Below, piece by piece: positions 1 through 8,216 of a stretch of DNA of 25,191 bases. The position numbers and the translations under genes were made by a program. Source of the stretch: CAZABP01 sp964483245 (GTDB taxonomy: Bacteria; Planctomycetota; UBA1135; UBA2386). The notes beneath the pieces are model-generated. The model did not search any database and was not told the DNA's origin. It saw only the letters and a list, made by a program, of their open reading frames with translations. Within the stretch, counting starts at the first letter, position 1, and each line of letters begins with the position of its first letter. Where the stretch lies: positions 1 through 25,191 of the forward strand of contig CAZABP010000061.1 in the NCBI GenBank assembly GCA_964483245.1, read 5' to 3'.

Positions 1-159
1 CTCCCGGCCCGGCGGGCCCCCCCCGGCGCGCATGGGGGCCGCGTCGCGGGGCGGGCACCGGGCTGGGGCGCCGGGGGGGGGGGCGGCGGCCGCCGCCGGC
101 GCCTGCGCGCCGAGCAGTGGGATCAAAAGGAGCGGAAGCGCTGCGCGGAGGACGGACAT
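1..159 (-). CDS. Secreted protein with signal peptide, cut by window edge
   Basis: This is the first 53 codons of a gene that runs off the left edge. It has a textbook start: AGGAGG lies five bases before the ATG at 159-157. The product opens with a signal peptide (MSVLRAALPLLLIPLLGAQA, likely cleavage after AQA), followed by an Ala/Pro-rich, low-complexity stretch, so the protein is probably exported. The frame stays open to base 1. An 11-C run (bases 83-73 on this strand) and an 8-G run (24-17) fall inside the coding part, so the downstream frame depends on exact homopolymer length. It is the last gene of the minus-strand lysS operon seen here. No domain is visible, so no function is offered. 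The 186 bases upstream (170-355) hold no convincing gene. Confidence 0.6.
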   Translation of the reverse strand, partial: MSVLRAALPLLLIPLLGAQAPAAAAAPPPGAPARCPPRDAAPMRAGGGPPGRE

Positions 160-355
160 GGGGGCCTCCTACGAGCGGGACGCGCCAGCTGCAAGCAGCA
201 GCTCCCGCCGGACGCGACCGGCCGGCCGGGCTGCGCCGCAGGGAAGCGGCTGGCGCGCTGACCAGGACGAGTCCGCTGGCATGCCCGCCTCGGCGGCAGC
301 GCGAGCAGCCGCCAGGACGCTGCGCCGTTCGCAGCAGGTCCACGAAGAATGCGGG

Positions 356-898
356 CTAGATCCCGATCCGCCGCAGCACGCGCTCCAGCCAGCCGCGCGG
401 GGGCGCGGTCGGCGCGAGCGTCGTCTGCCGGTCCGGGTCGCCGGTCTCCGGCAGCGGATGCCCGTCGATCGCGAGCACGGCCCCGAGATTCTGCGGCGCC
501 CGCCGCAGCCCGCGGGCCCGCTGCGCCGGCTGGTCGAGCACCAGCGCCTCCCCGGCGCTCCACTGCCGCAGCCGGCGCTGCGCAGCATCGAACTGCAGGT
601 CCACGATTTCACCGCTGCGCCGGACCAGCCGCTGCGTCCGCCCGGTGACTTCGGTCCCGAGCCCGGCCGCGCCGTGCGCAAGGTCGCCGGTGCGCTGGAC
701 CTCGCTGCCCGCGAGCTGCCCCGCGACGTCGGCGCCGTGGCGCACGCGCCGTGCCGGCGCACCGATCCACTCCTCCCGCGTGACGCTGCGCACCAGCTTG
801 TCGAAGCTCCGCGCAATCCGCTGCTCCCCGCCGCCGAGCGGGATCTGCTGGCAGCCGGCCAGCAACAGAGGGAGACCGCAGAACAGGATCCGCAACAC
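356..898 (-). CDS. Predicted lipoprotein of unknown function
   Basis: The product is a 180-residue lipoprotein if it starts at the GTG at 898: MLRILFCGLPLLLAGC is a compact lipoprotein signal with an LLAGC lipobox, and the Cys would carry the lipid. An earlier in-frame GTG at 964 overlaps the stop of the upstream gene (GTGA), as elsewhere in this operon. It would give 202 residues with an odd acidic N-terminal extension before the signal, so I prefer 898. The mature part is Arg-rich (many RR and VRH patterns) and matches no family I recognise. The C-terminus contains a Pro/Thr-rich linker and ends RVLRRIGI. As a lipoprotein encoded beside a LolCDE-like transporter, it could be a client or an accessory factor; this is inference. 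Confidence 0.65.
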   Translation of the reverse strand: MLRILFCGLPLLLAGCQQIPLGGGEQRIARSFDKLVRSVTREEWIGAPARRVRHGADVAGQLAGSEVQRTGDLAHGAAGLGTEVTGRTQRLVRRSGEIVDLQFDAAQRRLRQWSAGEALVLDQPAQRARGLRRAPQNLGAVLAIDGHPLPETGDPDRQTTLAPTAPPRGWLERVLRRIGI

Positions 899-960
899 GC
901 CGGAATCATCGGCTGCGGCCGCGTTCCCGGTGAGCAGTTTTTCGCCCGGGTCCGCGGCGC

Positions 961-1227
961 TCACAGTGCGCGCGACCACAGCCAGAACAGCGCGGCTCCG
1001 ACCGCGACCGCAGCGGCCGCTGGCACGAATCCGCCGGCCGCGAAGGCCCCGGCCCCGGCCCCCGTGATCACGACGACGGCACCGACCTGAGCGAGCCGCC
1101 ACAGCGGATCGCGCAGCCCCGGCACCTCGGTCGCGCGACCGCAGCCTGGGCAGTTCGTGAACCCTCCCGCGAGCTTGCGGTCCGCCTCGAACTGTCGCCC
1201 GCAGCCACAGCGGACGACGAGCGTCAC
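961..1227 (-). CDS. Small zinc-ribbon membrane protein
   Basis: This is an 88-residue protein. The start is the GTG at 1227, which overlaps the stop of the upstream LURP-one-like gene (GTGA). The N-terminus has CGC near residue 7 and CPGC near residue 26, the four-Cys layout of a short zinc ribbon often found at the front of planctomycete and myxobacterial membrane proteins. Two hydrophobic segments follow, at about residues 47-66 and 68-85, ending WSRAL. It is probably an inner-membrane protein with a cytoplasmic metal-binding knuckle. Function is unknown. The overlap on its upstream side, and the possible overlapping GTG on its downstream side, argue for co-translation with its neighbours. 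Confidence 0.7.
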   Translation of the reverse strand: MTLVVRCGCGRQFEADRKLAGGFTNCPGCGRATEVPGLRDPLWRLAQVGAVVVITGAGAGAFAAGGFVPAAAAVAVGAALFWLWSRAL

Positions 1228-1799
1228 CCCTGCCGGCCCTCGATCGCCGCGATCAACACGGCCGCCGCGAACACCAGGCGCGGGTCGATCTGCTCGCGCT
1301 GCAGCATGCGCACGTCGAGCCGGTAGACGAACGGATTGAACCGCTGGTGCAGCTCCGCCACGCGGCCGCCGGGCGTCGCCGTCAGGTGGAACGACTGTGG
1401 GATCAGCGGCCCGAGGAACCGCCGCACCAACGCCGCGGCAGTCGAGTCTTCTTCGAGCCGGGCAATCACACGATCGTCCGCGTCGAGCAGCTCCCAACTG
1501 TCGCGCAGGAGCGAGCGCAGACCCTTGCGCCGTGCACTGCCGACCTTTCTCCCGCTCTCGCCATCGATGACATCATAGGAAGCCGCGAAGTCGACGATCT
1601 GCCGCGCGCGGATCGCGAGCAGCTCGTGCGATTCCGATTCATCGGTGTGGATCCGGATGTCCTCCTTCAGTCGGAACGCCTTCTGCTTGCAGTAGGCGAC
1701 GACCTGGTCGTGCGCGTCGTAGACATGGAACCCCGCGCCGAAGAACTTCAACACCTTGCGGCGCAGCGTGTAGTGATCCAGCGCGAACAGCCCAGCCAT
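1224..1799 (-). CDS. LURP-one-related / scramblase-like family protein
   Basis: This 191-residue protein matches the bacterial LURP-one-related (Tubby-C-like, LOR) family along its whole length. The opening is characteristic: a short FALDHYTLRRKVLKFFGAGF segment, then a stretch on an intracellular molecule property (YDAHDQVVAYCKQKAF), a LKEDIRI strand and an ARQIVDFAASYDV segment. The family forms a 12-strand beta barrel around a central helix and is related to phospholipid scramblases. The bacterial members have no settled role, though membrane or lipid association is plausible. The C-terminal hydrophobic helix here (LVFAAAVLIAAIEG) would be the central helix. The ATG start lies four bases after the stop of the Lol-like permease, so the gene is part of the same transcript. 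Confidence 0.8.
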   Translation of the reverse strand: MAGLFALDHYTLRRKVLKFFGAGFHVYDAHDQVVAYCKQKAFRLKEDIRIHTDESESHELLAIRARQIVDFAASYDVIDGESGRKVGSARRKGLRSLLRDSWELLDADDRVIARLEEDSTAAALVRRFLGPLIPQSFHLTATPGGRVAELHQRFNPFVYRLDVRMLQREQIDPRLVFAAAVLIAAIEGRQG

Positions 1800-1803
1800 C
1801 CGC

Positions 1804-3114
1804 TCAATCCTGCCGCAATGCCGCCAGCGGATCCAACTTCCCGACCGTCGCTGCCGAGCGCGCCGCCGCGACGACGCCGACGACCAGCGCCAGCAGCGCC
1901 ACCTGACCGATCCAGACCGGATCCAGGTCGTACGGCACGTGCGTCAGCTGATACACATCGGTCGGGAACAGGTCGATCGCGAACGTCTCCCGCAGCCAGC
2001 GATTGAACGCATCGAGCTGCACCGCCGTCACGCAGCCGACCACGATCCCGACCACGGTGCCGAGGCCGACGATCGCGAGCCCGCAGCCGACGAACACCCG
2101 CACGATCGCGCGCCGCGTGGCGCCCATCGCGGTCAGGATCCCGACGTCGTGCGTCTTCTCGTGCACCATCATCGACAGCGTCGCATACATCAGGAACGCC
2201 GCGACGACCATGATCACGAACAGCACGATCTTCATCAGCGAGCGCTGGTGGTCGATCGCCGAGCGGAACATCGGATTGTGTTGATCCGCGGTCAGCACGA
2301 GCGCGTCGCCGGCCGAGCGCGGGTGCGTCTGCACGAGCGCGTCCTGCAGCCGTTGCGCGACCGCCTCGCCACCGCTCGGATCGTGCAGCCGGACGACGAT
2401 CTCGGTCACCTCGTCGCCGACACCGAGCAGCGCGCGCAGATCCTGGATCGGCAGGAACGCACAGGTCTGGTCGAACGCCGCATGGCCGGCCGTGTAGGCC
2501 CCGGCGATCGTCACGCCGGCGCTCTCGATGTCGGCCATCGCGTCACGCCCGCGGCCGCGGCGCACGAACGTCAGCTCGGCGTGCTGGCCGGGGCGCAGCC
2601 CTTCGATCGCCAGCCGCCGCTCGCTGAGCAGGATCGGCTGCGCGACCCCGGCGAACGGCTGCGTGGGATCGGCGACCCGCAACTCCGGCGGCGGATTCGC
2701 CAGCCAGCGCGTCAGCCCGGTCGTCTGTGCTTCGCGCGGCGGATCGATCCCGATCAACATCAGGAACCGGCTCGCGCTACCCGGCCCGTCCAGCAGCAGC
2801 CGCGCGTCCCCGCGCTTGGCGCCACGCGCGTGCACGAGCCCGTAGCTGACGACGCGGGGCGCGACCGCCGCGACGGCCGGGTCGGCGAGCAGCGTCTGTT
2901 CCAGCGCCTCGAACCGCGTCGGCTGCGACAGGCGCACGACGGTCAGATCCGACGTCGTCGAGCGCGTGTGCCGTTCCACCTCGACGATGTAGCCGGAGAA
3001 GATCGACACGACGACGATCAGCGCCCACACGGCGACCGCGACGCCGCCGGCGACCAGCAGGTGGATCGGCCGCGTCGTCGCGTAGCGCCAGATCAGGAAC
3101 CAGCTCCAGCTCAT
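1804..3114 (-). CDS. ABC transporter permease, LolC/LolE family (second copy)
   Basis: This 436-residue inner-membrane permease has the MacB/LolE topology: TM1 at about 18-42, a large periplasmic domain (about 43-290), then TM2 (293-316), TM3 (338-365) and TM4 (399-418). The stretch after TM2, MMVHEKTHDVGILTAMGAT, is the conserved cytoplasmic loop that couples to the ATPase in LolC/E and FtsX-like proteins. The ATG overlaps the ATPase stop (ATGA). It is a paralogue of the permease at 3821-5245, sharing the SWFL..RY..TR N-terminus and the ILTAMGA loop. The two would form a LolCE-type heterodimer that extracts lipoproteins from the inner membrane for transfer outward. Which copy is LolC and which LolE cannot be told from the sequence. 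Confidence 0.88.
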   Translation of the reverse strand: MSWSWFLIWRYATTRPIHLLVAGGVAVAVWALIVVVSIFSGYIVEVERHTRSTTSDLTVVRLSQPTRFEALEQTLLADPAVAAVAPRVVSYGLVHARGAKRGDARLLLDGPGSASRFLMLIGIDPPREAQTTGLTRWLANPPPELRVADPTQPFAGVAQPILLSERRLAIEGLRPGQHAELTFVRRGRGRDAMADIESAGVTIAGAYTAGHAAFDQTCAFLPIQDLRALLGVGDEVTEIVVRLHDPSGGEAVAQRLQDALVQTHPRSAGDALVLTADQHNPMFRSAIDHQRSLMKIVLFVIMVVAAFLMYATLSMMVHEKTHDVGILTAMGATRRAIVRVFVGCGLAIVGLGTVVGIVVGCVTAVQLDAFNRWLRETFAIDLFPTDVYQLTHVPYDLDPVWIGQVALLALVVGVVAAARSAATVGKLDPLAALRQD

Positions 3115-3824
3115 CCGACGACGAGCCCGTCCTTCAGCCGCACGATCCGCGTGCAGCGCTGCGCCAGCTCCTCGTTGTGCGTGACCAGCAGGAACGCGAT
3201 CCGCCGCTCGTCGTGGATCTCGAACAGCAGCTGCAGCACGCCTTCCGCCGTCGCCGAATCGAGATTGCCGGTCGGCTCGTCGGCCAGGATCACGTCCGGC
3301 CCGGCGATCAACGCGCGCGCGATCGCGACGCGCTGCTTCTCGCCGCCAGACAGCTCGGCCGGGCGGTGGCGCAGGCGGTGCCCGAGTCCGACGCGCTCGA
3401 GCAGCGCGACCGCCTCGGCGCGGATCGTGCGCCGCAGCCGCAGCCACTCGAACGGCCCGCGGAACATCATCTGCCCTAGCAGCACGTTCTCGAGCGCCGT
3501 GAGCTCCGGGATCAGGTGATAGAACTGGAACACGAACCCGATCCGCCGGTGGCGCAGCTCGGCTTTGCGCGCCGGCGCGAGCGTCTGCACCGGCTCGCCG
3601 CGGAAGCGGATCTCGCCGCCGCTCGGCTGGTCGAGCAGGCCGAGCAGATGCAGCAGCGTCGATTTGCCGGCGCCGGAGGCGCCCAGCAGCGCGACGATCT
3701 CACCCGGCATCAGGTCGAGGTCGACGCCACGCAGGACCGGGATCTGCTGCCGGCCGAGCTGGTAGGTCTTCGTGATCCCGCGCGCGCTGAGCAGCGGCGT
3801 TTCGACGGCGCTGGACGTGCTCAT
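3111..3824 (-). CDS. ABC transporter ATP-binding protein, LolD-like
   Basis: This 237-residue ATPase is complete and has all nucleotide-binding motifs: Walker A GASGAGKST (48-56), Q-loop Gln100, signature LSGGEKQ (158-164), Walker B VILADE (178-183) and switch His216. The FVFQFYHLIPELTALENV region is typical of the LolD/MacB/FtsE subgroup. It would power lipoprotein release by the two flanking permeases, with which it overlaps by four bases on both sides. An unusual MMFRGPFEWLRLRR insertion after the Q-loop (about 119-132) is longer than in E. coli LolD. FtsE- or MacB-type roles are possible alternatives, but paired LolC/E-type permeases favour LolD. Confidence 0.9.
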   Translation of the reverse strand: MSTSSAVETPLLSARGITKTYQLGRQQIPVLRGVDLDLMPGEIVALLGASGAGKSTLLHLLGLLDQPSGGEIRFRGEPVQTLAPARKAELRHRRIGFVFQFYHLIPELTALENVLLGQMMFRGPFEWLRLRRTIRAEAVALLERVGLGHRLRHRPAELSGGEKQRVAIARALIAGPDVILADEPTGNLDSATAEGVLQLLFEIHDERRIAFLLVTHNEELAQRCTRIVRLKDGLVVG

Positions 3825-5245
3825 GCGACGAGGGCGGCGACCGGGTCGAGCCGTGCGGCACGGCGCGCCGGCAGCCACGCGACCAACAGCGAGAGTGCCA
3901 GTGCCCCGAGTGCGAACAACACGACCCGCAACGGTTCCAACGCGATCGGGATCTGTTGCAGGTTGTAGAGGCTGGTCGGAAACAGCTCGGCGTTGAAGTG
4001 CTCGCGGGTCCACGCGTTCAGCTCGTTCAGGTTGGTCGCGCTCAGCACGCCGCCGAGCACGCCGAGCGACGCGCCCAGCAGGCCGATCACCAGCGCGCAG
4101 ACGACGAACACGTTGCCGACGGCGGCCGGGCTCGCCCCCATCGCGGTCAGGATCCCGATGTCGCGGACCTTCGAAGCGACCATCATGTGCAGCGTCGCGA
4201 ACACGAGGAACGCGGCGACGACGAGCACGGCGAACAACACGATCTGCATCAGCGCACGCTCCCGATCGACCGCGCCCAGCAGCTGCGCATTCTGCTGTTC
4301 CCAGGTCAGCACCGTGCCGCCGCCATGGCCGGCGAGCCGCTGCTCGAGTCTGGCGGCGACCGCGCCGAGGTCGGCGCCGGCACGCGCCCGCACTGCGATC
4401 GCATCGACGAGATCGATGCTCGGCGGCAGACCGGCGATCGGCGGCAGGTCCTGCGGATGCCCGAGCATCTCGCGCAGGTCGTCGATGTGCACGAGCGCGT
4501 AGATCGTGTCGAACAGCCGGTGCCGCGTGTGGTACGCGCCGGCGACCGGCAGGATCCGCCGCACCGTGCGCAGGTCGGCGGCGCCCGCGCCGGGGTCACC
4601 GCGCAGATCCGCGGTCACCAGATCCAGCATCTGCCCGATCTGGCTGTCGAACCGGCGCAGCCGGGTCGCCGGCAGCAGGATCCCGCGCTCCGGCGCGAGC
4701 GCCGGCGATCGCGCCAGCGCATCGCTGCCGCCGTTCTGCGCCGGCTCGAGCAGCGCCGGGCGCACTTCGAACGGCCGCTCCGGATGCTCGACGCGCGACA
4801 GCACGCCGCGCACCGCGTCGAGCCAGGTAGTGAACTCCGTCGTCGCGCGCTCCCGCTCCGGGTCGATCCCGATCAACTCGTAGTAGTCGAACCGGCCGGG
4901 CGACGGATCGAGCGGGTTCGTCATGACGACGGCCCGCGTCGCGGGGCCGCGCGGATACAGCAGCGCGTAGTGCGACAGCCGCGGCGCCGTCGCGACGACG
5001 TCCTCGTCCGCAGCCAGCAGCGGTGCCAGCGCCTGATAGCTCGCCTGCTCCGGCAGCCCGGTCACCAGCAGATCCGGCGATGCCTCCTTCGTGCCGTCGC
5101 GGATCTCGGCGATGAACCCCGAGAAGATCGACGTCACGAACACCAGCGCCCAGACCGCGACCGCGATCCCGAACACGCCGAGCACATTGACCCAGCGTGT
5201 CAGCAGATACCGGCGCGCGAGGAACCAGCTGCTGGCGTCGATCAC
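3821..5245 (-). CDS. ABC transporter permease, LolC/LolE family (first copy)
   Basis: This is a 474-residue permease. The start is the GTG at 5245, which overlaps the lysS stop (GTGA); the same reading frame stays open antisense to lysS, but that extension has no protein-like features. TM1 is at about 20-43, a long periplasmic domain follows to about 330, then TM2 (332-357), TM3 (376-402) and TM4 (440-458). The loop KVRDIGILTAMGAS after TM2 is the ATPase-coupling segment of the LolC/E family. It is somewhat longer than its partner at 1804-3114, mainly in the periplasmic domain. Together with the LolD-like ATPase it should make a LolCDE-type lipoprotein release complex. Confidence 0.88.
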   Translation of the reverse strand: MIDASSWFLARRYLLTRWVNVLGVFGIAVAVWALVFVTSIFSGFIAEIRDGTKEASPDLLVTGLPEQASYQALAPLLAADEDVVATAPRLSHYALLYPRGPATRAVVMTNPLDPSPGRFDYYELIGIDPERERATTEFTTWLDAVRGVLSRVEHPERPFEVRPALLEPAQNGGSDALARSPALAPERGILLPATRLRRFDSQIGQMLDLVTADLRGDPGAGAADLRTVRRILPVAGAYHTRHRLFDTIYALVHIDDLREMLGHPQDLPPIAGLPPSIDLVDAIAVRARAGADLGAVAARLEQRLAGHGGGTVLTWEQQNAQLLGAVDRERALMQIVLFAVLVVAAFLVFATLHMMVASKVRDIGILTAMGASPAAVGNVFVVCALVIGLLGASLGVLGGVLSATNLNELNAWTREHFNAELFPTSLYNLQQIPIALEPLRVVLFALGALALSLLVAWLPARRAARLDPVAALVA

Positions 5246-6732
5246 GGCGCCTCCGCCGGCGCCTCGACGTCCTCGGTGCGCACCCGCCGCAGCAGCGGGA
5301 ACAGCACGACGTCGCGGATCGAATCGGAACCGCTCAACAGCATGCACAGGCGATCGATCCCGATCCCGAGGCCGCCGGCCGGCGGCATGCCGTACTCCAG
5401 CGCCGCCACGTAGTCCTCGTCCAGCTCCGACGGCGACTCCTCGTCCTTCAGCGCGAGCTGCGCGACGAACCGCTGCTCCTGCACGACCGGATCGTTCAAC
5501 TCGGAGAACGCGTTCGCGATCTCCATCCCGGCGACGAAGAACTCGAACCGCTCGGCGACGCGCGGATCCTCCGGGCTCGCCTTCGCCAGCGGGCTGATCG
5601 CGACCGGATAGTCGTGGACGAAGATCGGCCCGTGCAGGTGCTTCTCGACCGTGGCCTCGTAGATGTCGTTGGCGAGCTTCTCCGGCGGCACACCTTGGCT
5701 GTGGAGGCCGAGCGCCCGTGCGCGCGCCAGCACGCCGGTGGCGTCGAAGTAGTCGAGCCCGTCGTTGTGCTCGGCGAACAGCTCCAGATAGCGCCGCCGC
5801 GGAAACGGCGGGCGCAGCGAGTACTCCTCGCCGCGGAACGTCACGCGCTCGTTGCCGCCGAGGACGCGCTCGAGCAGCCACCCGAACAGCCCTTCGACGC
5901 GCTCCATGACGACCTTGTAGTCGGCATGCGCCTCGTAGCTCTCGAGCATCGTGAACTCCGGGTTGTGCCGCGTGCTGATCCCCTCGTTGCGGAACACCCG
6001 CGCGATCTCGAACACGCGCTCCAGACCGCCGACGATCAGCCGCTTCAGATACAGCTCCGGCGCGATCCGCAGATACAGCGGCATGTCGAGCGCGTTGTGG
6101 TGCGTGCGGAACGGCCGCGCCGTCGCGCCGCCGAAGATCGGCTGCAGCACCGGCGTCTCGACCTCGAGGTACCCGAGCTGCTCGAAGTACCGCCGGATCT
6201 CGGTCACGACGCGCGAGCGCAGCACGAACGTCTCGCGCACCGGTGGATTGGCGAACAGGTCCACGTACCGCATCCGGTAGCGCGCTTCGACGTCCTGGAG
6301 CCCGTGCCACTTCTCCGGCGCGTGCCGCAGCGCCTTGGCCGCGAGGTGCACTCGCGTCGCCCAGACCGTCGGTTCCCCCTTCTGCGTGCGGCCGAGCTCT
6401 CCTTCGATCACGACCAGGTCGTTGGCCTCGATCAGCCGCCGGTTCGGCCAGAACTCCGCCAGGCGGTCGCGCTGGAACCCGACCTGGATCGAGCCGGTGC
6501 GATCGAGCAGGTGCGAGAACCGGAGCTTGCCGAAGTCCCGCATCTGCGTCAGCCGCCCGGCGATCGCGACCGGTTCCCCCTGACGGGCGTCGAAATCCTG
6601 CAGGCAGGCCGTGACCGACGTGAGCTCCGGGATCCCCTCGCTGAGCGGAAGGCGCGATGGGTAGGGGGGGATCTGCAGCTCGCGCAGTGCGTGCAGCTTC
6701 TCGAGGCGGTCGGCGGCGATCCGGTCGGTCAC
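5242..6732 (-). CDS. lysS: Lysine--tRNA ligase (class II)
   Basis: Lysyl-tRNA synthetase charges tRNA-Lys with lysine in the cytoplasm. The 496-residue product has the usual class II length and order: N-terminal OB-fold anticodon-binding domain (about 50-135), motif 1 ending in GYLEVETPVL (about 187-196), motif 2 ARVFRNEGISTRHNPEFTMLE (244-264) and motif 3 GLGIGIDRLCMLL with SDSIRDVVLFPLLR (454-482). I place the start at the GTG at 6732, which gives VTDRIAADRLEKLHALR, the normal N-terminal helix. The frame extends further upstream, but that part is Arg-rich and unlike LysRS. It is the first gene of the operon and overlaps the permease by four bases. Coupling to a Lol-type transporter is an unusual context. 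Confidence 0.96.
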   Translation of the reverse strand: MTDRIAADRLEKLHALRELQIPPYPSRLPLSEGIPELTSVTACLQDFDARQGEPVAIAGRLTQMRDFGKLRFSHLLDRTGSIQVGFQRDRLAEFWPNRRLIEANDLVVIEGELGRTQKGEPTVWATRVHLAAKALRHAPEKWHGLQDVEARYRMRYVDLFANPPVRETFVLRSRVVTEIRRYFEQLGYLEVETPVLQPIFGGATARPFRTHHNALDMPLYLRIAPELYLKRLIVGGLERVFEIARVFRNEGISTRHNPEFTMLESYEAHADYKVVMERVEGLFGWLLERVLGGNERVTFRGEEYSLRPPFPRRRYLELFAEHNDGLDYFDATGVLARARALGLHSQGVPPEKLANDIYEATVEKHLHGPIFVHDYPVAISPLAKASPEDPRVAERFEFFVAGMEIANAFSELNDPVVQEQRFVAQLALKDEESPSELDEDYVAALEYGMPPAGGLGIGIDRLCMLLSGSDSIRDVVLFPLLRRVRTEDVEAPAEAP

Positions 6733-6761
6733 TGGGTCCTGGACGGTCGGAAAGGGGCGGT

Positions 6762-6767
6762 AGGATA
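6762..6767 (-). promoter_or_regulatory. Possible -10 box for the lysS operon
   Basis: On the minus strand, TATCCT lies about 29 bases before the lysS GTG. A TTCGCG hexamer occurs 17 bases upstream of it (6790-6785), a weak -35 match at ideal spacing. The same TATCCT hexamer appears on both strands of the trmB divergent region. The call rests on hexamer match and position only. Confidence 0.4.
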
Positions 6768-6839
6768 GGGAACGCCCCGCCAACCGCGAACGTCGGGACG
6801 CCCGGATTCCTGCGCACCCGCCGCCGAGCCGCCAACACC

Positions 6840-8102
6840 GTGCATCGCCACTCCCTGCCGCGCGCTTCGCTGTTCGTCCTGTCATCAGTGCTGCTGGGCG
6901 GCGCCGCGCCGCTGGCAGCGCAGGCGTTCCCGCACAACAAGCTCGAGTTCTCGAACTTCTATCTCGCCGACCGCGAGGAGCTGTTCCCGAACTACCTGAA
7001 CGCCGGCGGCAACGTCGACGGCGACGGGCTGTTCAAGGTGTTCCCCGGCGAGATCCTCGAGCGCGGTGGGGACCACAAGCTGTCCGGCTACACGGTCGGG
7101 CTGTCGGTCGACAACGCCTACACCGGGATGTATCCGGTGCTCGTCGACGTGCCGGGGATGCAGCTGTACCGCACGCAGCAGATCACGGCCGGCGGCAAGA
7201 CCTACGAGGCGATCGATCCGACCCAGCCGGTCGGGTTGAAGTTCGACCCGATCTCGCTGTTCCTGCCGGCCGACAACGCGTGGATCGTCGAGGTCGGGTT
7301 CGATCCGGGTGCGAGCAACCCCAAGCTGCGCAACCTGCTGACGATCCCGGCCCTGGTGAACGGCCAGCGCGCCGGCCTCGCGATGCTCGTGCTCGGCAAG
7401 CCGGGTGACACCCGCTCGACGACGAGGCCCGGTGTCGTGCTGCAGGCGAGCCACGCCGAGCGCCACCTGGCGCCCGGGCGCGACAGCTACTCCGGCAGCT
7501 ACGACTCGGTCACCAAGGCGATCCGCATGAACGGCACGACCGGGATGCCGTCGGCGACCGGGGAGCTGTTCGCGATGCTGCGCTTCGCCAACCCGACGCT
7601 GCAGTCGTTCGCCAACACTTCGGGCGGCGTCGTCAACGACCCGCAGCAGCTCGAGACGCACCTCGGTCCGGGGGCGTACGCGACCGACATCGCGAGCAAG
7701 AGCGGCAGCAACTTCTTCGGGCTGTTCGTGCAGGCGGAGCAGTTCCAGGCTGCCAGCGGACCGCCGACGCACGTCGTCTGGCCGCTGTTGGTCTCGGTCA
7801 CGCCCGGCGGCCCGAACACGACCGTCCCGCTGGGTCCGGCGCTGCTCCGCGTGAATCCCGCCGAGCTCGCGTATGTCGACTTCCTGCTCGCGCAGGGGTT
7901 CGGCGGTCCGCTGCAGCGCTACGTCGCGCGCGGCCAGGCCGGCTGGGACGAAGATCAGCTCGGCGTCTACGCGAGCCAGCGCTGGACGATCGGACCGAAC
8001 CCGGGACTGGTTGGTCTCGATGTCTGGATCCAGGGTCTCGTGACGACGACGGCGCTGGTGCCGGTCGACGCGACCAACGTCATCCGCCTGACTCTGCGTT
8101 GA
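6840..8102 (+). CDS. Exported protein of unknown function
   Basis: This is a 420-residue protein if it starts at the GTG at 6840, which places a clean signal peptide at the N-terminus: HRHSLPR, a hydrophobic core (ASLFVLSSVLLGGAAP) and a likely cleavage after LAAQA. The frame is open further upstream across the lysS promoter, but that part is low in protein character. The mature part is rich in Gly, Asn, Pro and Thr, with beta-type segments and no obvious catalytic motif. The C-terminal half has repeated short hydrophobic strands (VVWPLLVSVTPGG, VGLDVWIQGLVTTTALVPVD). The last stretch, ending in LDVWIQGLV..., resembles the C-termini of large secreted proteins in marine planctomycetes; that comparison is from memory and is inference. 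Probably periplasmic or surface-exposed. No Shine-Dalgarno is visible. Confidence 0.75.
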   Translation: MHRHSLPRASLFVLSSVLLGGAAPLAAQAFPHNKLEFSNFYLADREELFPNYLNAGGNVDGDGLFKVFPGEILERGGDHKLSGYTVGLSVDNAYTGMYPVLVDVPGMQLYRTQQITAGGKTYEAIDPTQPVGLKFDPISLFLPADNAWIVEVGFDPGASNPKLRNLLTIPALVNGQRAGLAMLVLGKPGDTRSTTRPGVVLQASHAERHLAPGRDSYSGSYDSVTKAIRMNGTTGMPSATGELFAMLRFANPTLQSFANTSGGVVNDPQQLETHLGPGAYATDIASKSGSNFFGLFVQAEQFQAASGPPTHVVWPLLVSVTPGGPNTTVPLGPALLRVNPAELAYVDFLLAQGFGGPLQRYVARGQAGWDEDQLGVYASQRWTIGPNPGLVGLDVWIQGLVTTTALVPVDATNVIRLTLR

Positions 8103-8177
8103 GCGGATCCGGAATGGAAACGCCGCGCAGGTCGGAATCGCGAGCCACCCCGTTCCTGCACCCGCGTAGGAGCCAGC

Positions 8178-8216
8178 ATGCCCCAGAACCGGGGCCGGTC
8201 AGGGTGGTTGGGATGA
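8178..8216 (+). CDS. Possible 12-residue leader peptide
   Basis: A short reading frame encodes MPQNRGRSGWLG. It has a good ribosome-binding site (AGGAG at 8168-8172, five bases before the ATG), and its TGA overlaps the ATG of the next gene (ATGA at 8213-8216). The downstream ATG itself has only a weak GGTTGGG ahead of it, so the leader may drive its translation by coupling. It could equally be chance. An attenuator role is not indicated by the codons. Confidence 0.35.
   Translation: MPQNRGRSGWLG

Noticed and set aside
170..355. Short gene between the lipoprotein stop and the edge secreted protein
   Set aside because: All three minus frames are open for part of the region, but none has a good start or protein-like sequence.
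1939..3519. 526-codon plus-strand frame
   Set aside because: Shadow of the permease and ATPase genes on the minus strand; composition is His/Arg/Asp-rich noise.
5246..6940. Upstream extension of the first Lol-like permease frame
   Set aside because: It overlaps lysS in another frame and has no recognisable sequence; the GTG at 5245 gives the normal N-terminus.
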